Shown: positions 17,520 through 27,338 of the stretch, in pieces
Layout: every line of letters starts with the position of its first letter
Numbering within the stretch: position 1 is the stretch's first letter
Source of the DNA: Mesorhizobium plurifarium
GTDB lineage: Bacteria; Pseudomonadota; Alphaproteobacteria; Rhizobiales; Rhizobiaceae
DNA: 64,000 nucleotides
Direction of reading: 5' to 3'
Assembly: GCA_000824785.1 (NCBI GenBank)
Contig: CCNB01000006.1
Span: 211,642-275,641 of the forward strand
The notes under the pieces: model-generated
Seen by the model: only the letters and a program-made list of their open reading frames with translations
Database searches by the model: none
Told to the model about the DNA's origin: nothing
Translations under genes and position numbers: made by a program

Positions 17520-18293
17520 ATGAGCAAAGCCGCCAGTCGTTTCGCCTTCGTCTCTTCCGACACCGATGACGCCCGCGCGGCGCGGGAAAGCCTGTCGGCG
17601 CGCTATGGGCAGGTGCCCGTCGCGGAGGCCGAGATCATCATCGCGCTCGGCGGCGACGGTTTTCTTCTGCAGACGCTGCGCGAGACGATGAGCACGGGTA
17701 AGAAGGTCTACGGCATGAACCGTGGCACCATTGGCTTCCTGATGAACGAATATCGCGCCGGCGGGCTCGAGGAGCGCATCGCCAACGCGGTCTCCGAGAC
17801 GATCAGGCCGCTGGAAATGGTCGCCGTGACGCATGACGGCGAATCCGTTTCGGCGCCGGCCATCAACGAGGTGGCGCTGTGGCGCCAGTCGTACCAGACC
17901 GCGAAGATCCGCATCACTGTCGACGGCCAGGTGCGGCTGGAGGAGCTGAACTGCGACGGCGTGATGATCGCGACGCCCGCCGGCTCAACCGCCTACAATC
18001 TGTCGGCGCACGGGCCGATCCTGCCGCTCGACGCCCCGCTGCTGGCGCTGACGCCGGTCAGCCCATTTCGGCCGCGCCGCTGGCGGGGCGCGCTGCTCTC
18101 CAACAAGGCGACGGTGCGCTTCGACATCCTGGAAGCCGAAAAGCGCCCGGTGAACGCCGCCGCCGACCATACCGAGGTCAAGGCGGTGGCCTCCGTCACC
18201 GTGCGGGAATCGCCGACAGCGACTGCAACTTTACTGTTCGATCCGAACCATTCCTGGAACGAACGTATCCTTGCAGAGCAGTTCCGCTACTGA
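17520..18293 (+). CDS. nadK: NAD kinase
   Basis: Phosphorylates NAD to NADP. The 257-residue protein has the GGDG motif at 44-47, an NE...LWR segment and the glycine/Thr-rich TPAGSTAYNLSAHGPI segment that binds the nucleotide. The short N-terminus is usual for alphaproteobacterial NadK. The start is chosen at MSKAASRFAF behind GGGAG; an upstream in-frame extension is rich in Arg/Pro and unlikely. Confidence 0.93.
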   Translation: MSKAASRFAFVSSDTDDARAARESLSARYGQVPVAEAEIIIALGGDGFLLQTLRETMSTGKKVYGMNRGTIGFLMNEYRAGGLEERIANAVSETIRPLEMVAVTHDGESVSAPAINEVALWRQSYQTAKIRITVDGQVRLEELNCDGVMIATPAGSTAYNLSAHGPILPLDAPLLALTPVSPFRPRRWRGALLSNKATVRFDILEAEKRPVNAAADHTEVKAVASVTVRESPTATATLLFDPNHSWNERILAEQFRY

Positions 18294-18375
18294 GCCGGCG
18301 AAACGAGATTGTTTCGATTAAGCATCGCGATTAAGGTTACGTCTTCACAATCACCGCGATTCCCGGCTGTTTCTG

Positions 18376-18404
18376 TTGACAAATCGCGGACTTGCGCCTA
18401 ACTG
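18376..18404 (+). promoter_or_regulatory. Predicted sigma-70 promoter of the DEAD-box gene
   Basis: A perfect TTGACA, 17-nt spacer, then TAACTG. The -35 box is strong and the -10 box weak. It overlaps a TTG that opens the longest frame, which argues that the real start lies downstream. Confidence 0.5.
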
Positions 18405-18483
18405 CAACCGCAATCTTGCAGGTGCGCGGCGCCTGCCGCAGCGCGCGTTGCGATTTCCCGAACCAGCCAAAGACATCAAACAC

Positions 18484-20037
18484 TTGTCCTCAGACACCAC
18501 GACCGCTCAAGAAGCGTTGACCTTTTCGGACCTCGGCCTGTCGCCGAAAGTCCTCTCCGCAGTCTCAGATGCCGGCTACACCAAGCCGACTCCGATCCAG
18601 GCCGGCGCCATCCCGCATGCGCTGCTCGGCAAGGACGTGCTGGGCATCGCCCAGACGGGAACCGGCAAGACCGCTTCCTTCGTGCTGCCGATGCTGACGC
18701 GGCTGGAAAAAGGCCGGGCGCGAGCCCGCATGCCGCGCACGCTGATCCTCGAGCCGACGCGCGAGCTGGCGGCTCAGGTTGAGGAAAACTTCATCAAATA
18801 CGGCAAGAACCACAAGCTCAACATCGCGCTTCTGATCGGCGGCGTCTCCTTCGACGAACAGGACAAGAAGCTCGAGCGCGGCGCCGACGTGCTGATCGCG
18901 ACGCCCGGCCGCCTGCTCGATCACCGTGAGCGCGGCAAGCTTCTGCTCAACGGCGTCGAGATCCTCGTCATCGACGAGGCCGACCGTATGCTAGACATGG
19001 GCTTCATTCCCGACATCGAGCGCATCTGCGAGATGATCCCGTTCACGCGCCAGACGCTGTTCTTCTCGGCGACGATGCCGCCGGAGATCACCAAGCTTAC
19101 CGAGAAATTCCTGCACGCGCCGGTGCGCGTCGAGGTCTCGAAGGCTGCGTCCACCGCGACCAGCATCACGCAGCGCCTGGTGAAGTCCGGCACGAAGCCA
19201 TGGGAAAAGCGCGAGACGCTGCGCAATCTGATCAAGGCCGAAGACGCCGACCTGAAGAACGCCATCATCTTCTGCAACCGCAAGGTCGAGGTGTCGGAAC
19301 TGTTCCGCTCGCTGCTGAAGCATGATTTCGATGCCGGCGCCCTGCATGGCGACATGGACCAGCGCGCGCGCATGCAGATGCTCAACAATTTCCGCGACGG
19401 CAAGCTGCGCTACCTCGTCGCCTCCGACGTCGCCGCGCGCGGCCTCGACATCCCCGATGTCAGCCATGTCTTCAACTACGACGTGCCGATCCATGCCGAG
19501 GACTATGTCCACCGCATCGGCCGCACCGGCCGCGCCGGACGCGCGGGCAAGTCCTTCACCATCGCCACGCGCGCCGACACCAAATATGTCGACGCCATCG
19601 AGAGGCTGATCGGCACCAAGATCGAATGGCATGACGGCGACCTGTCGACCGTGACCGAAAGCGAGGGCGAGGATGCGCCGCGCCGTGGCCGCGGCGCGCC
19701 GCGCCGGGCCGGCCGCAAGGACGAGGACCGCAAGGACGATCGCAAAGAACGCGGCGAGCGCAAGAAGGACCGTCACGCCAAGCGCGACGAGACACCCGAG
19801 GCCGCGCGCGACGAGCAGCCTGTCGCCGAAGTGGCCGATATTGCCGAACGCCGCGCCCGCAAAGATGCGATCCGTTCCGAGAACGAGCGCAAAGGCTCCG
19901 GCAATCGTCACGAGCAGCGCGGCGATGCCCGGCCGCAGCGCGACCGCCCCGGCCGCCACCGTCAGGAGGAAGACGACGCGACCGTCGGCTTTGGCGACGA
20001 CGTGCCGGCCTTCATGCGAATCGTCGCGAAGGTCTGA
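18484..20037 (+). CDS. DEAD-box RNA helicase
   Basis: An ATP-dependent RNA helicase of about 517 residues. Motifs in order: Q motif and TPIQ at about 14-39, AQTGTGKT at about 56-63, DEAD with RMLDMGF, SAT, and HRIGRTGRAGR in the second RecA domain, then a long Arg/Lys/Glu-rich tail (RDRPGRHRQEED). The tail suggests RNA binding or degradosome contacts, as in RhlE-type helicases. The start is uncertain: TTG 18484 (LSSDTTTA) fits the helicase core, while the longer frame would begin inside a -35 box. Confidence 0.88.
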   Translation: MSSDTTTAQEALTFSDLGLSPKVLSAVSDAGYTKPTPIQAGAIPHALLGKDVLGIAQTGTGKTASFVLPMLTRLEKGRARARMPRTLILEPTRELAAQVEENFIKYGKNHKLNIALLIGGVSFDEQDKKLERGADVLIATPGRLLDHRERGKLLLNGVEILVIDEADRMLDMGFIPDIERICEMIPFTRQTLFFSATMPPEITKLTEKFLHAPVRVEVSKAASTATSITQRLVKSGTKPWEKRETLRNLIKAEDADLKNAIIFCNRKVEVSELFRSLLKHDFDAGALHGDMDQRARMQMLNNFRDGKLRYLVASDVAARGLDIPDVSHVFNYDVPIHAEDYVHRIGRTGRAGRAGKSFTIATRADTKYVDAIERLIGTKIEWHDGDLSTVTESEGEDAPRRGRGAPRRAGRKDEDRKDDRKERGERKKDRHAKRDETPEAARDEQPVAEVADIAERRARKDAIRSENERKGSGNRHEQRGDARPQRDRPGRHRQEEDDATVGFGDDVPAFMRIVAKV

Positions 20038-20063
20038 AGCTTCCGCCAGTCCAGGCAGAAATG

Positions 20064-20094
20064 AAAACGGCCCCGTCCGGGGCCGTTTCCTTTT
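20064..20094. terminator. Bidirectional terminator
   Basis: Stem AACGGCCCC / GGGGCCGTT with a T-rich tract on the plus side and AAAA on the other, between two convergent genes. Confidence 0.85.
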
Positions 20095-20116
20095 AAGCTG
20101 TCTTGCCCGCCCTGCC

Positions 20117-20725
20117 CTACATCGGTCCCGGCATCATCTTGGTAGGCTTCTCCAGCATCGGGAAATCGGCCTTGTTGCACGTCACCTTCGGGTTGGTCGG
20201 GGTGAACATGCCGTTCGGATTGTCCCTGAACAGCCAGGCATGCAGGTCGTAGTGGACGAATTCCCTTGGAATGAGCGGATAATGCCCCTCCATCGGCCCC
20301 ATGAATTTCTGGCCGAACAGCGTCGGAACCTCCTTCACGTCCGGGGTCAGCGGCACCAGCCATTCGACGCCGACCAGCTTCAGGCCTTTCCTGGTCGGCT
20401 CGTAGATTAGGACGTTGGGCTTCATCGGGTCGAGCGGCTTGCCGATACTCGGCACGTTGACGAAATGGATGCCCATGGCGCCCTTCGGATAATACATCGC
20501 GCCGGCTATCTTCTCGCCAGCGTAGTGGACGCAGCCGACGGTCGACAAATAGAGGTCGCGGACGGCGGCGGTGTAATCCTCATATTTGGCCAGGGCTTTC
20601 TTCAGGGCTTCGATATCGGCCTTGTTGGCGTCCTCGGCCCGAGCCGTGGTGGCTCCGAGCCATGCGCCCAAAAGGCCAGTCAAAACGAGGACGCCGTAGC
20701 GCCCGAGGCGAGCTGTTCTTGTCAT
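20117..20725 (-). CDS. Conserved exported protein, unknown function
   Basis: A 202-residue protein with a cleavable signal peptide (MTRTARLGRYGVLVLTGLLG..., ending TTARA). The mature part has a helical start (ADIEALKKALAKYEDY) followed by a region with VGCVHYAGEKIAGAMYYPKG and HYDLHAWLFRDNPNGMF. GGAGG lies upstream of ATG 20725. No family function recognised. Confidence 0.8.
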   Translation of the reverse strand: MTRTARLGRYGVLVLTGLLGAWLGATTARAEDANKADIEALKKALAKYEDYTAAVRDLYLSTVGCVHYAGEKIAGAMYYPKGAMGIHFVNVPSIGKPLDPMKPNVLIYEPTRKGLKLVGVEWLVPLTPDVKEVPTLFGQKFMGPMEGHYPLIPREFVHYDLHAWLFRDNPNGMFTPTNPKVTCNKADFPMLEKPTKMMPGPM

Positions 20726-20912
20726 GCATTCCTCCCAGATTCCCTTGATCTGGCCGTGCAAGACCGGGGCGGCAGATGCTGATTGCGCGGCCGATTGACC
20801 ACCCCATCCCCTCTGGACAGCAGGATGGTAGTCCTTTCCTTGGATTTGAAAAGTATCAATTAGAACAAGCTAATGTCCTAAGACCTTCGATCCATCTTTG
20901 GACGGAGCCAAC

Positions 20913-20940
20913 AAAAAACGGCCCCACGTGGGGCCGTTCT
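20913..20940 (-). terminator. Terminator of the OmpA-like gene
   Basis: Stem AACGGCCCCAC / GTGGGGCCGTT followed by a T-run on the minus strand. Confidence 0.85.
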
Positions 20941-20975
20941 GGTTTGGTGGCGCTTCGCTGCTTTGCGCGGTGTGC

Positions 20976-21626
20976 TCAGGTGAGCGGCGACAGCTGGATT
21001 TCGACGCGCCGGTTCTGCTCGCGGCCCTGGGCCGTCGCGTTGGATGCGATCGGCCGCGTCTTGCCGAATCCGGTGACGGCGAAGCGGCGCTGATCGACGC
21101 CCTGGCCGGCAAGATAATTGGCGACGGCAAGCGCGCGCCGCTGCGACAGATCGAAATTGTGCTGGTCGCCGCCGGTCGAATCGGTGTGGCCGAACACGTC
21201 CACCGTGGTCTGGCGGAACTTCTTGAGCACCAGCGCGACCGAATTCAGCACCGGATAGAAGCCCGGCTTCACCGCGTCCTGGTCGACATTGAAGGTGATA
21301 TCGGACGGCATGTTGAGGATGATCTGGTCGCCGCTGCGGGTGACGCTGACGCCGGTGCCCTGCAGTTGGCGACGAAGCTCGGCCTCGTTCTGGTCCATGG
21401 TCGCGCCGATCGCGCCGCCGGCGAGAGCGCCGATGCCGGCGCCGATCAAGGCGTTGCGGCGGTCATTACCGCCGGCGAGCAGGCCAAGGCTGGCGCCTGC
21501 CAGCGCGCCAAGGCCGGCACCGGCCGCCGTGTTGGAAATCTTCTGGTCGCCGGTGTACGGATCGGTGGTGGTGCAGGCACTCACCAGCACAGCCGTCGCC
21601 ACGACGACGAGCACGGTCTTTTTCAT
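20976..21626 (-). CDS. OmpA-family lipoprotein with glycine zipper
   Basis: A 216-residue outer-membrane lipoprotein: signal and lipobox VLVSAC at about 14-19, then a glycine-zipper segment (GAGLGALAGASLGLLAGG ... GAGIGALAGGAIGA), and a C-terminal OmpA domain with VFGHTDSTGGDQHNFDLSQ and NRRVEIQL, which binds peptidoglycan. This is the YiaD/Pal-like layout. It has its own terminator and probably its own promoter. Confidence 0.92.
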   Translation of the reverse strand: MKKTVLVVVATAVLVSACTTTDPYTGDQKISNTAAGAGLGALAGASLGLLAGGNDRRNALIGAGIGALAGGAIGATMDQNEAELRRQLQGTGVSVTRSGDQIILNMPSDITFNVDQDAVKPGFYPVLNSVALVLKKFRQTTVDVFGHTDSTGGDQHNFDLSQRRALAVANYLAGQGVDQRRFAVTGFGKTRPIASNATAQGREQNRRVEIQLSPLT

Positions 21627-21762
21627 AAGATTGGTCCCTCTCCAATTCGCGGCCCTTGCGGCCACGCCAAATCAGCCCTTCCGCAGCCTTGTAGCATGAA
21701 ATGCGGCGAAAAGCGGAACGGGAATGCGGCCGCAAAGCCCGGTGGCCGTTCCCATTTCGCCT

Positions 21763-22131
21763 CTACCACAAATTCTTGCCGTCGATCACCACCACCTCGA
21801 CCTTGTCCAGGTCGAAATCGTCGAACAGGCGCGAATTGACGCTGATTTTCGGATTGTCGAAATCCGGCTTCCCGGTCGACCAGTCAGGCGTTTCGGTGAA
21901 GGTGCCGCAACCGCAAATGGCGCAGAAACCGTGCTTCACGGTCTTGGAGCCCCAGCGATAGAAGGAGACGTTCTCCGGCGGGCTTGTGAGCTTGAATTGC
22001 GACGGCACGTAGTAGGCCCATAGCGACCCGCGCTTCGAGCAGAACGAGCATGTGCATTGCGTCACCGTCTGCGGCGCCTCGGCGACCTCGAAGGTTGTCG
22101 CCTTGCAGTGGCAGCTTCCCCTGATGGTCAT
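21763..22131 (-). CDS. GFA-family zinc protein
   Basis: A 122-residue protein of the Gfa (glutathione-dependent formaldehyde-activating-like) family. Zinc Cys motifs are present: CHCK near 7-10, CTCSFC in the centre and CAICGCG later. Most members are uncharacterised and the activity assigned to the prototype is debated. A second family member lies at 22959 on the same strand but differs strongly in sequence, so it is not a recent duplicate. Confidence 0.88.
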   Translation of the reverse strand: MTIRGSCHCKATTFEVAEAPQTVTQCTCSFCSKRGSLWAYYVPSQFKLTSPPENVSFYRWGSKTVKHGFCAICGCGTFTETPDWSTGKPDFDNPKISVNSRLFDDFDLDKVEVVVIDGKNLW

Positions 22132-22283
22132 GAACTCACCTCTCCGTTGTCCACCGCCACGCCGGATTCCCCTAGCGGAAGGGCAACATAAAGAAGCGGT
22201 CCTGACAACTGTCTGTCAGCAGCTTCGGCAAATATGCCGGCGCGATCGAGACTCTCCTGCGCCTCGCGTTTGGCTCGCGAAGT

Positions 22284-22661
22284 TCAGTAGGAGGGCGGCG
22301 GCACGAACAGGCAGATGGTCTTGCCGGCGTCGAGCCCGGCCTGATGCGCGCACCAGTGGTATTCGCCGTCGGGCGAATTCTTGATCCGCTTGTCGCTATA
22401 GGCCACCACCTCGCCCGTGCCCTTTATGACATAGCCTTCGGGCCGCTCGCTGATGGACGACTGCGGCACCTCCTTGCAATCGAAGTTGGCACAGCAGGCA
22501 AAGGGGTATTTCCAGCCTTGCGGCATGGCGGCCGTGGGTTGGGCGTCGTGCGCGATGGCCGGCGGCGCCAGCACTGCGATGGCTCCAACAGCGAACAGGG
22601 AGAACAAAAGTCGGCCGGCCGGTCGAACGGCTTGGGCCGATCTTGATATGGCAGCAGACAT
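22284..22661 (-). CDS. Small exported Cys-containing protein, unknown
   Basis: A 125-residue protein with a signal peptide (PAGRLLFSLFAVGAIAVL, cleavage after PPAIA) and a mature domain of about 85 residues with four Cys in the order CC...C...C...C (PFACCANFDCKEVP, HWCAHQAG, TICLFVPPPSY). AAGGA precedes ATG 22661. The pattern recurs in rhizobial hypothetical proteins; a redox or metal role is guesswork. Confidence 0.75.
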   Translation of the reverse strand: MSAAISRSAQAVRPAGRLLFSLFAVGAIAVLAPPAIAHDAQPTAAMPQGWKYPFACCANFDCKEVPQSSISERPEGYVIKGTGEVVAYSDKRIKNSPDGEYHWCAHQAGLDAGKTICLFVPPPSY

Positions 22662-22958
22662 CGAAACGTTCCTTTCGAGCATCAAGCGTTTTCGCTTGCC
22701 CGTTCTTGGAACGTGTCTTCCCAGCGGCCGGATCGTCAGTCGCAGTTATGCCGCGTCCGGCCATAAATGCTTCTATCCCCCAGCTCGAATGCTGAGCTGA
22801 TTCCATAGCCAGCGCAAGAAGTGGGGCGCGCCGTCGCGGCGCGCTGGGCTTCAAGCCTCGGCGACGGAAAGATGCGCAGACTTGGCTGGTAGAACCAAAC
22901 GACAGGCCTGCGCCCAGGGTGCCTAAGAACGAAGTTCGGCTGACGGAAGTTCCGGCGT

Positions 22959-23378
22959 TCAGCCGTCGACATGTTCACGATATTGCGGCAGATCGTCTGT
23001 AATCGTGAACCACGGCGCCTTTGAACCGACGAAGATATGTGCGCTCGGGCGAATGCCTGGATCGTCCGTCAACGTCCCCATGGCGACATGGACGTAGGCG
23101 CCATCACGCACCAATGAATAGACGAGCGAGCCGCAGCGGCCGCAATGCGCGTCATGACCGCTCTCGTCGCCGAAGATCAGCAGCCTGTCGTCGCCGGCGA
23201 TGAGACGGAACTTGCCGCGCTCGATGCCGGCGAAGGGTTTGAACGCAGATCCGGTCGTGCGCCGGCAGTTGGAGCAGTGGCAGTTGGCGGCGTAAACGAA
23301 TTCGTCCGCCACCTCGTAGTGGACGGCGCCGCAGAAGCACTTCCCGGCAAGTTTGCGCGTCACCGGCTCCTCCGTCAT
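22959..23378 (-). CDS. GFA-family zinc protein
   Basis: A 139-residue protein with Gfa-type Cys motifs (GKCFCGAVHYE, CHCSNCRRTTGSAF, HCGRCGSLVYS). The reaction is unknown. It ends about 300 bp downstream of its neighbour and starts 15 bp from the prfB stop, so it may be transcribed with prfB. Confidence 0.88.
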   Translation of the reverse strand: MTEEPVTRKLAGKCFCGAVHYEVADEFVYAANCHCSNCRRTTGSAFKPFAGIERGKFRLIAGDDRLLIFGDESGHDAHCGRCGSLVYSLVRDGAYVHVAMGTLTDDPGIRPSAHIFVGSKAPWFTITDDLPQYREHVDG

Positions 23379-23393
23379 GCAGCGCTGGGGATC

Positions 23394-24525
23394 CTAATCC
23401 AAGTCCGCCACCGCTTCGCCTGCGCCGCCCTCGATGCGATGCGAAAGCGAGGCTTCCATGAACTCGTCGAGGTCGCCATCGAGCACGCTCGACGGCGATG
23501 TGCTTTCGACGCCCGTGCGCAGATCCTTCACGAGCTGGTACGGCTGCAGCACGTAGGAGCGGATCTGGTGGCCCCAGCCGATGTCGCTCTTCGACGCTTC
23601 CGTGGCATTGGCGACCGCCTCGCGCTTCTTCAGCTCTTCCTCGTAGAGGCGCGAGCGCAGCATTTCCCAGGCCTTGGCGCGGTTCTTGTGCTGCGAGCGC
23701 TCAGCCTGGCAGGCGACCGCGATGCCGGTCGCCAGATGGGTGATGCGCACGGCGGAGTCGGTCGTGTTGACGTGCTGGCCGCCCGAACCCGAGGAGCGAT
23801 AGGTGTCGATGCGCACGTCGGCTTCGGAAACGTTGATCTCGATCGAGTCGTCGATGACCGGATAGACCCAGACGCTGGCGAAGGACGTGTGGCGCCGCGC
23901 GTTGCTGTCGTACGGCGAGATGCGCACCAGGCGGTGCACGCCGGACTCGGTCTTCAGCCAGCCATAGGCGTTGTGGCCCTTGATCAGCACGGTCGCGGAC
24001 TTGATGCCCGCCTCTTCGCCATCGTGGACTTCGAGCACCTCGACCTTGAAGCGGCGGCGCTCGGCCCAGCGCGTGTACATGCGCAGAAGCATGGAGGCCC
24101 AGTCCTGGCTTTCGGTGCCGCCGGCGCCGGCATGGATTTCCAGGTAGGTGTCGTTGGCGTCGGCTTCACCGGAGAGCAGCGTCTCGACCTGGCGGGCCTT
24201 TGCCTCGCCCTGCATCGAACGCAGCGCCGCCTCCGCCTCCGCGATGATGCCCTCGTCGCCCTCTTCCTCGCCGAGCTCGATCAGCCCGATATTGTCTTCC
24301 AGCGCCTGGGTCAGTCCCTTGACGGCGGCGATGCCGTCCTCGAGCTCCTGGCGTTCCCGCATCAGCTTCTGCGCTTCGATCGGATCATTCCAGAGGCTGG
24401 AATCCTCGGCGCGCGAATTCAGGTACTCAAGCCGCTTTACAGCCTGATCCCAGTCAAAGATGCCTCCTCAGCAGGGTTATCGCCTGCCTGATCTCGTCGA
24501 CAATGTTGAGCGTTTCCGCGCGCAT
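23394..24525 (-). CDS. prfB: Peptide chain release factor 2, made by programmed +1 frameshift
   Basis: Recognises UGA and UAA stop codons and releases the peptide. Translation starts at ATG 24525 ([18 protein letters not shown]) and reaches an in-frame TGA at codon 24 (24454-24456); the rest of the protein ([18 protein letters not shown] onward) is in the +1 frame to 23394, giving about 376 residues. The site matches the classic prfB signal: AGGAGG, three bases, then CTT TGA C. The catalytic GGQ ([12 protein letters not shown]) is present. The anticodon-like tripeptide appears as SPY ([12 protein letters not shown]) rather than the SPF of E. coli. Confidence 0.95.
24453..24468 (-). other. prfB programmed +1 frameshift site
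   Basis: Internal Shine-Dalgarno AGGAGG at 24463-24468, spacer CAT, slippery CTT at 24457-24459, stop TGA at 24454-24456, then C. Spacing is identical to that known for E. coli prfB. RF2 shortage slows termination at the TGA and promotes the shift, giving autoregulation. Confidence 0.93.
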
Positions 24526-24652
24526 GGCTTTTCGTTCGGTCCTGTTCTTTTCGGTCTTTTCGGAATAGGCGCGATACATAGGCACGCCGTCGCGGCCTGT
24601 AAAGCGAAATGGGCCGGCGGTTTCTCGCCGGCCCGCTATAGAATGCAGGAGG

Positions 24653-27109
24653 TCAGTAGAGGCCGCCGCCGCCGTCCTGGATGGCCTGGTTGGCCTGGGG
24701 CGACAACGCCCCGCCCGAGCCGTTCGAGCCATCGGCGCCCATGCCGATCACCCAATAGCTGTCGGCGGGGCCGGTGCCGGGCTTGAACGCCTCGACGATG
24801 GTGTTGGGGTCGCCTTCGGCGGCGCGCATGCCGGTCTTGCGGTTGATGGCGATCAGCTTCATGCCGTCGGGGACCTGGAAGTCGGTGTTCGGCTTGCCGT
24901 CGAGCGCCACGCGCATGAAGTCCTTGAAGATCGGCGCCGCGAGACCGCCGCCCGTGGCGCCATGGCCGAGGCCGCGCGGCGTGTCGTAGCCCATATAGAG
25001 GCCGACGACGAGGTTGGGCGTATAGCCGATGAACCAGGCGTCCTTCTCGTCATTGGTCGTGCCGGTCTTGCCGGCGATGTGGCGACCCAGCTCGCCGATG
25101 GTGGCGCCGGTGCCGCGCTGCACCACGCCTTCCATCATCGAGGTGATCTGGTAGGCGGTCATCGGGTCGAGCACCTGCTCGGAATTGTCGACCAGTTCCG
25201 GCTCAGGCTGGTTCTTCCATTCGGTGGCGTTGCAGCCCTCGCAGCCGCGCTCATCCTGCTTGAACACCGTCTTGCCGTAGCGGTCCTGGATGCGGTCGAT
25301 AAGCGAGGGTTTGATCGATTTGCCGCCGTTGGCCATGATCGAATAGGCCGAAACCATGCGCATGACGGTCGTCTCGCCAGAGCCCAGCGCCATCGGCAGG
25401 TAGGGCGCCAGATGATCGTAGACGCCGAAGCGCTCGGCATATTCCACGACCAGTTTCATGCCCATGTCGTTGGCAAGCCGCACCGTCATCAGGTTGCGCG
25501 ACTTCTCGATGCCGGAGCGCAAGGTGGCCGGGCCAGCGACCGTGCCGTCATAGTTCTTCGGCGTCCAGGTGGTGTTGCCGCTCTGGATGGTGATCGGACC
25601 GTCCATGATGACGGATGCCGGCGTGTAGCCATTGTCGAGCGCCGCCGAATAGACGATCGGCTTGAACGAGGAGCCGGGCTGGCGCATCGCCTGGGTCGCG
25701 CGGTTGAACTCGGATTGCGCATAGGAGAAGCCGCCGACCATGGCGAGCACGCGGCCGGTATGCGGATCCATGGCGACGAGGCCGCCCTCGACCTCCGGTA
25801 CCTGGCGCAGCATGTAGGTGTTGTCGGAGCCTTCGTTCTTCTGCACGAAGATCACGTCGCCGGGCTCCAGCACCTCCGCCGGGGACTTCGCCCTAACGGA
25901 TTTGCCGTTGACGAAGTGGCGCATGGCGAAGCCCATGTCTTCCTTGCTGACGGTCCCCTGGACACGTTCCTTGACCAGGTCGCCGGAAACCTGTCGCGCC
26001 GGCTGAAGGCCGATGGTGAGACCGCTCGCCGAACTGTCGAGCACCACGGCAAGCGTCCATTCCGGCACGTCTTCGAGGCCCTTGACATTGCCGAGCGGGA
26101 CGCCCCAGTCGCCGGAGATGTCGATATGCTTCACCGGTCCGCGATAACCGCGCAGCATATCGTATTTGAGCAGGCCGTTCTGCATCGCCTTGCGCGCAAT
26201 GAGCTGTATCTTCGGATCGAGCGTGGTGCGCACCGACAGGCCGCCCTCGTAAAGCGCGTTCTCGCCATAGCGCGCGATGATCTGGCGGCGGACTTCCTCG
26301 GTGAAATACTCGCCGGCAAACAGATAGGAGCCGTTGCGGCGGGGCGTCACGCCGAGCGGTTCGGCCTTCGCCTTTTCGCCTTCGTCATGGGTGACGTAAC
26401 CATTCGCGACCATCTGGTCGATGACCCAGTTGCGGCGCTCCAGCGCGCGGTCGGCATGCTTGAAGGGATGGTAGTTGTTCGGGCCTTTCGGCAGCGAGGC
26501 CAGATAGGCGGCCTCGGCAACGGTGAGCTCGTTGACCGACTTGTCGAAATAGGTCAGCGCGGCGCCTGCAACGCCGTAGGCGCCAAAGCCGAAAAAGATT
26601 TCATTCAGATAGAGCTCGAGGATGCGGTCCTTCGAATAAGCCTGCTCGATGCGGAAGGCCAGGATCATTTCCTTGATCTTGCGCTCATAGGTCTGGTCGG
26701 AGGTCAGCAGGAAGTTCTTCGCCACCTGCTGGGTGATCGTCGAGGCGCCGACCTGGCGCCGGCCCGAGCCGAAGTTCTGCAAGTTGACCACAATCGCGCG
26801 GCCGAGGCCGGTGATGTCGATGCCGGGATGGTTGTAGAAATTCTTGTCCTCGGCCGACATGAAGGCGGCCTTGACGCGGTCCGGGATGGCCTGGATCGGC
26901 AGATAGAGACGCCGTTCGCGCGCATACTCGGCCATCAGCGAACCGTCGGAGGCGTGAATGCGCGTCGTCACCGGCGGTTCGTATTTGGCCAAAACCTCGT
27001 AGTCGGGCAGGTCCTTCGTCAGATGGCTGATATAGATGGCAAGGCCGCCCGCCACCAGCAGCGCCAGCGTCGTGCCGATGCCGAAGAAATAGCCGATGAG
27101 ACGAATCAT
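24653..27109 (-). CDS. mrcA: Penicillin-binding protein 1A
   Basis: Bifunctional peptidoglycan synthase of 818 residues: an N-terminal membrane anchor at about 5-27, a glycosyltransferase domain with catalytic Glu in EDKNFYNHPGID at about 87-98 and a GASTITQQVAKN motif, then a transpeptidase domain with SSFKP near residue 478 and KTGTT near 680. An OB-like insert lies between. It is in the order prfB-mrcA-amiC, common in Rhizobiales. Confidence 0.95.
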   Translation of the reverse strand: MIRLIGYFFGIGTTLALLVAGGLAIYISHLTKDLPDYEVLAKYEPPVTTRIHASDGSLMAEYARERRLYLPIQAIPDRVKAAFMSAEDKNFYNHPGIDITGLGRAIVVNLQNFGSGRRQVGASTITQQVAKNFLLTSDQTYERKIKEMILAFRIEQAYSKDRILELYLNEIFFGFGAYGVAGAALTYFDKSVNELTVAEAAYLASLPKGPNNYHPFKHADRALERRNWVIDQMVANGYVTHDEGEKAKAEPLGVTPRRNGSYLFAGEYFTEEVRRQIIARYGENALYEGGLSVRTTLDPKIQLIARKAMQNGLLKYDMLRGYRGPVKHIDISGDWGVPLGNVKGLEDVPEWTLAVVLDSSASGLTIGLQPARQVSGDLVKERVQGTVSKEDMGFAMRHFVNGKSVRAKSPAEVLEPGDVIFVQKNEGSDNTYMLRQVPEVEGGLVAMDPHTGRVLAMVGGFSYAQSEFNRATQAMRQPGSSFKPIVYSAALDNGYTPASVIMDGPITIQSGNTTWTPKNYDGTVAGPATLRSGIEKSRNLMTVRLANDMGMKLVVEYAERFGVYDHLAPYLPMALGSGETTVMRMVSAYSIMANGGKSIKPSLIDRIQDRYGKTVFKQDERGCEGCNATEWKNQPEPELVDNSEQVLDPMTAYQITSMMEGVVQRGTGATIGELGRHIAGKTGTTNDEKDAWFIGYTPNLVVGLYMGYDTPRGLGHGATGGGLAAPIFKDFMRVALDGKPNTDFQVPDGMKLIAINRKTGMRAAEGDPNTIVEAFKPGTGPADSYWVIGMGADGSNGSGGALSPQANQAIQDGGGGLY

Positions 27110-27338
27110 GCCCGCTCCAGTCCGAGGTTCGGGAATTTCCTAAACGAAGCCGACAGTCGCGCAAGCTTCCCGGGGCGGTCCCAATCCGCAATCAAAAACC
27201 CATGTCGCGACCATGTGGACAAAATACGGCAGCGCGAAATTTGAGGACTCGGTTCCCGAATAATAACGCCGGGTGTTGTCCTCATGCAACGCTGCTTGTG
27301 GTTGTAGTCGTCCGGCGGTTGTGGGCGGGCGCGGCGGG

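Noticed and set aside
18376..18483. N-terminal extension of the DEAD-box helicase
   Set aside because: The TTG overlaps a TTGACA -35 box and the extension has no helicase homology.
24962..27244. 760-residue plus-strand frame opposite mrcA
   Set aside because: Antisense shadow of a GC-rich gene; composition is His/Arg/Gly/Asp-rich without domain structure.
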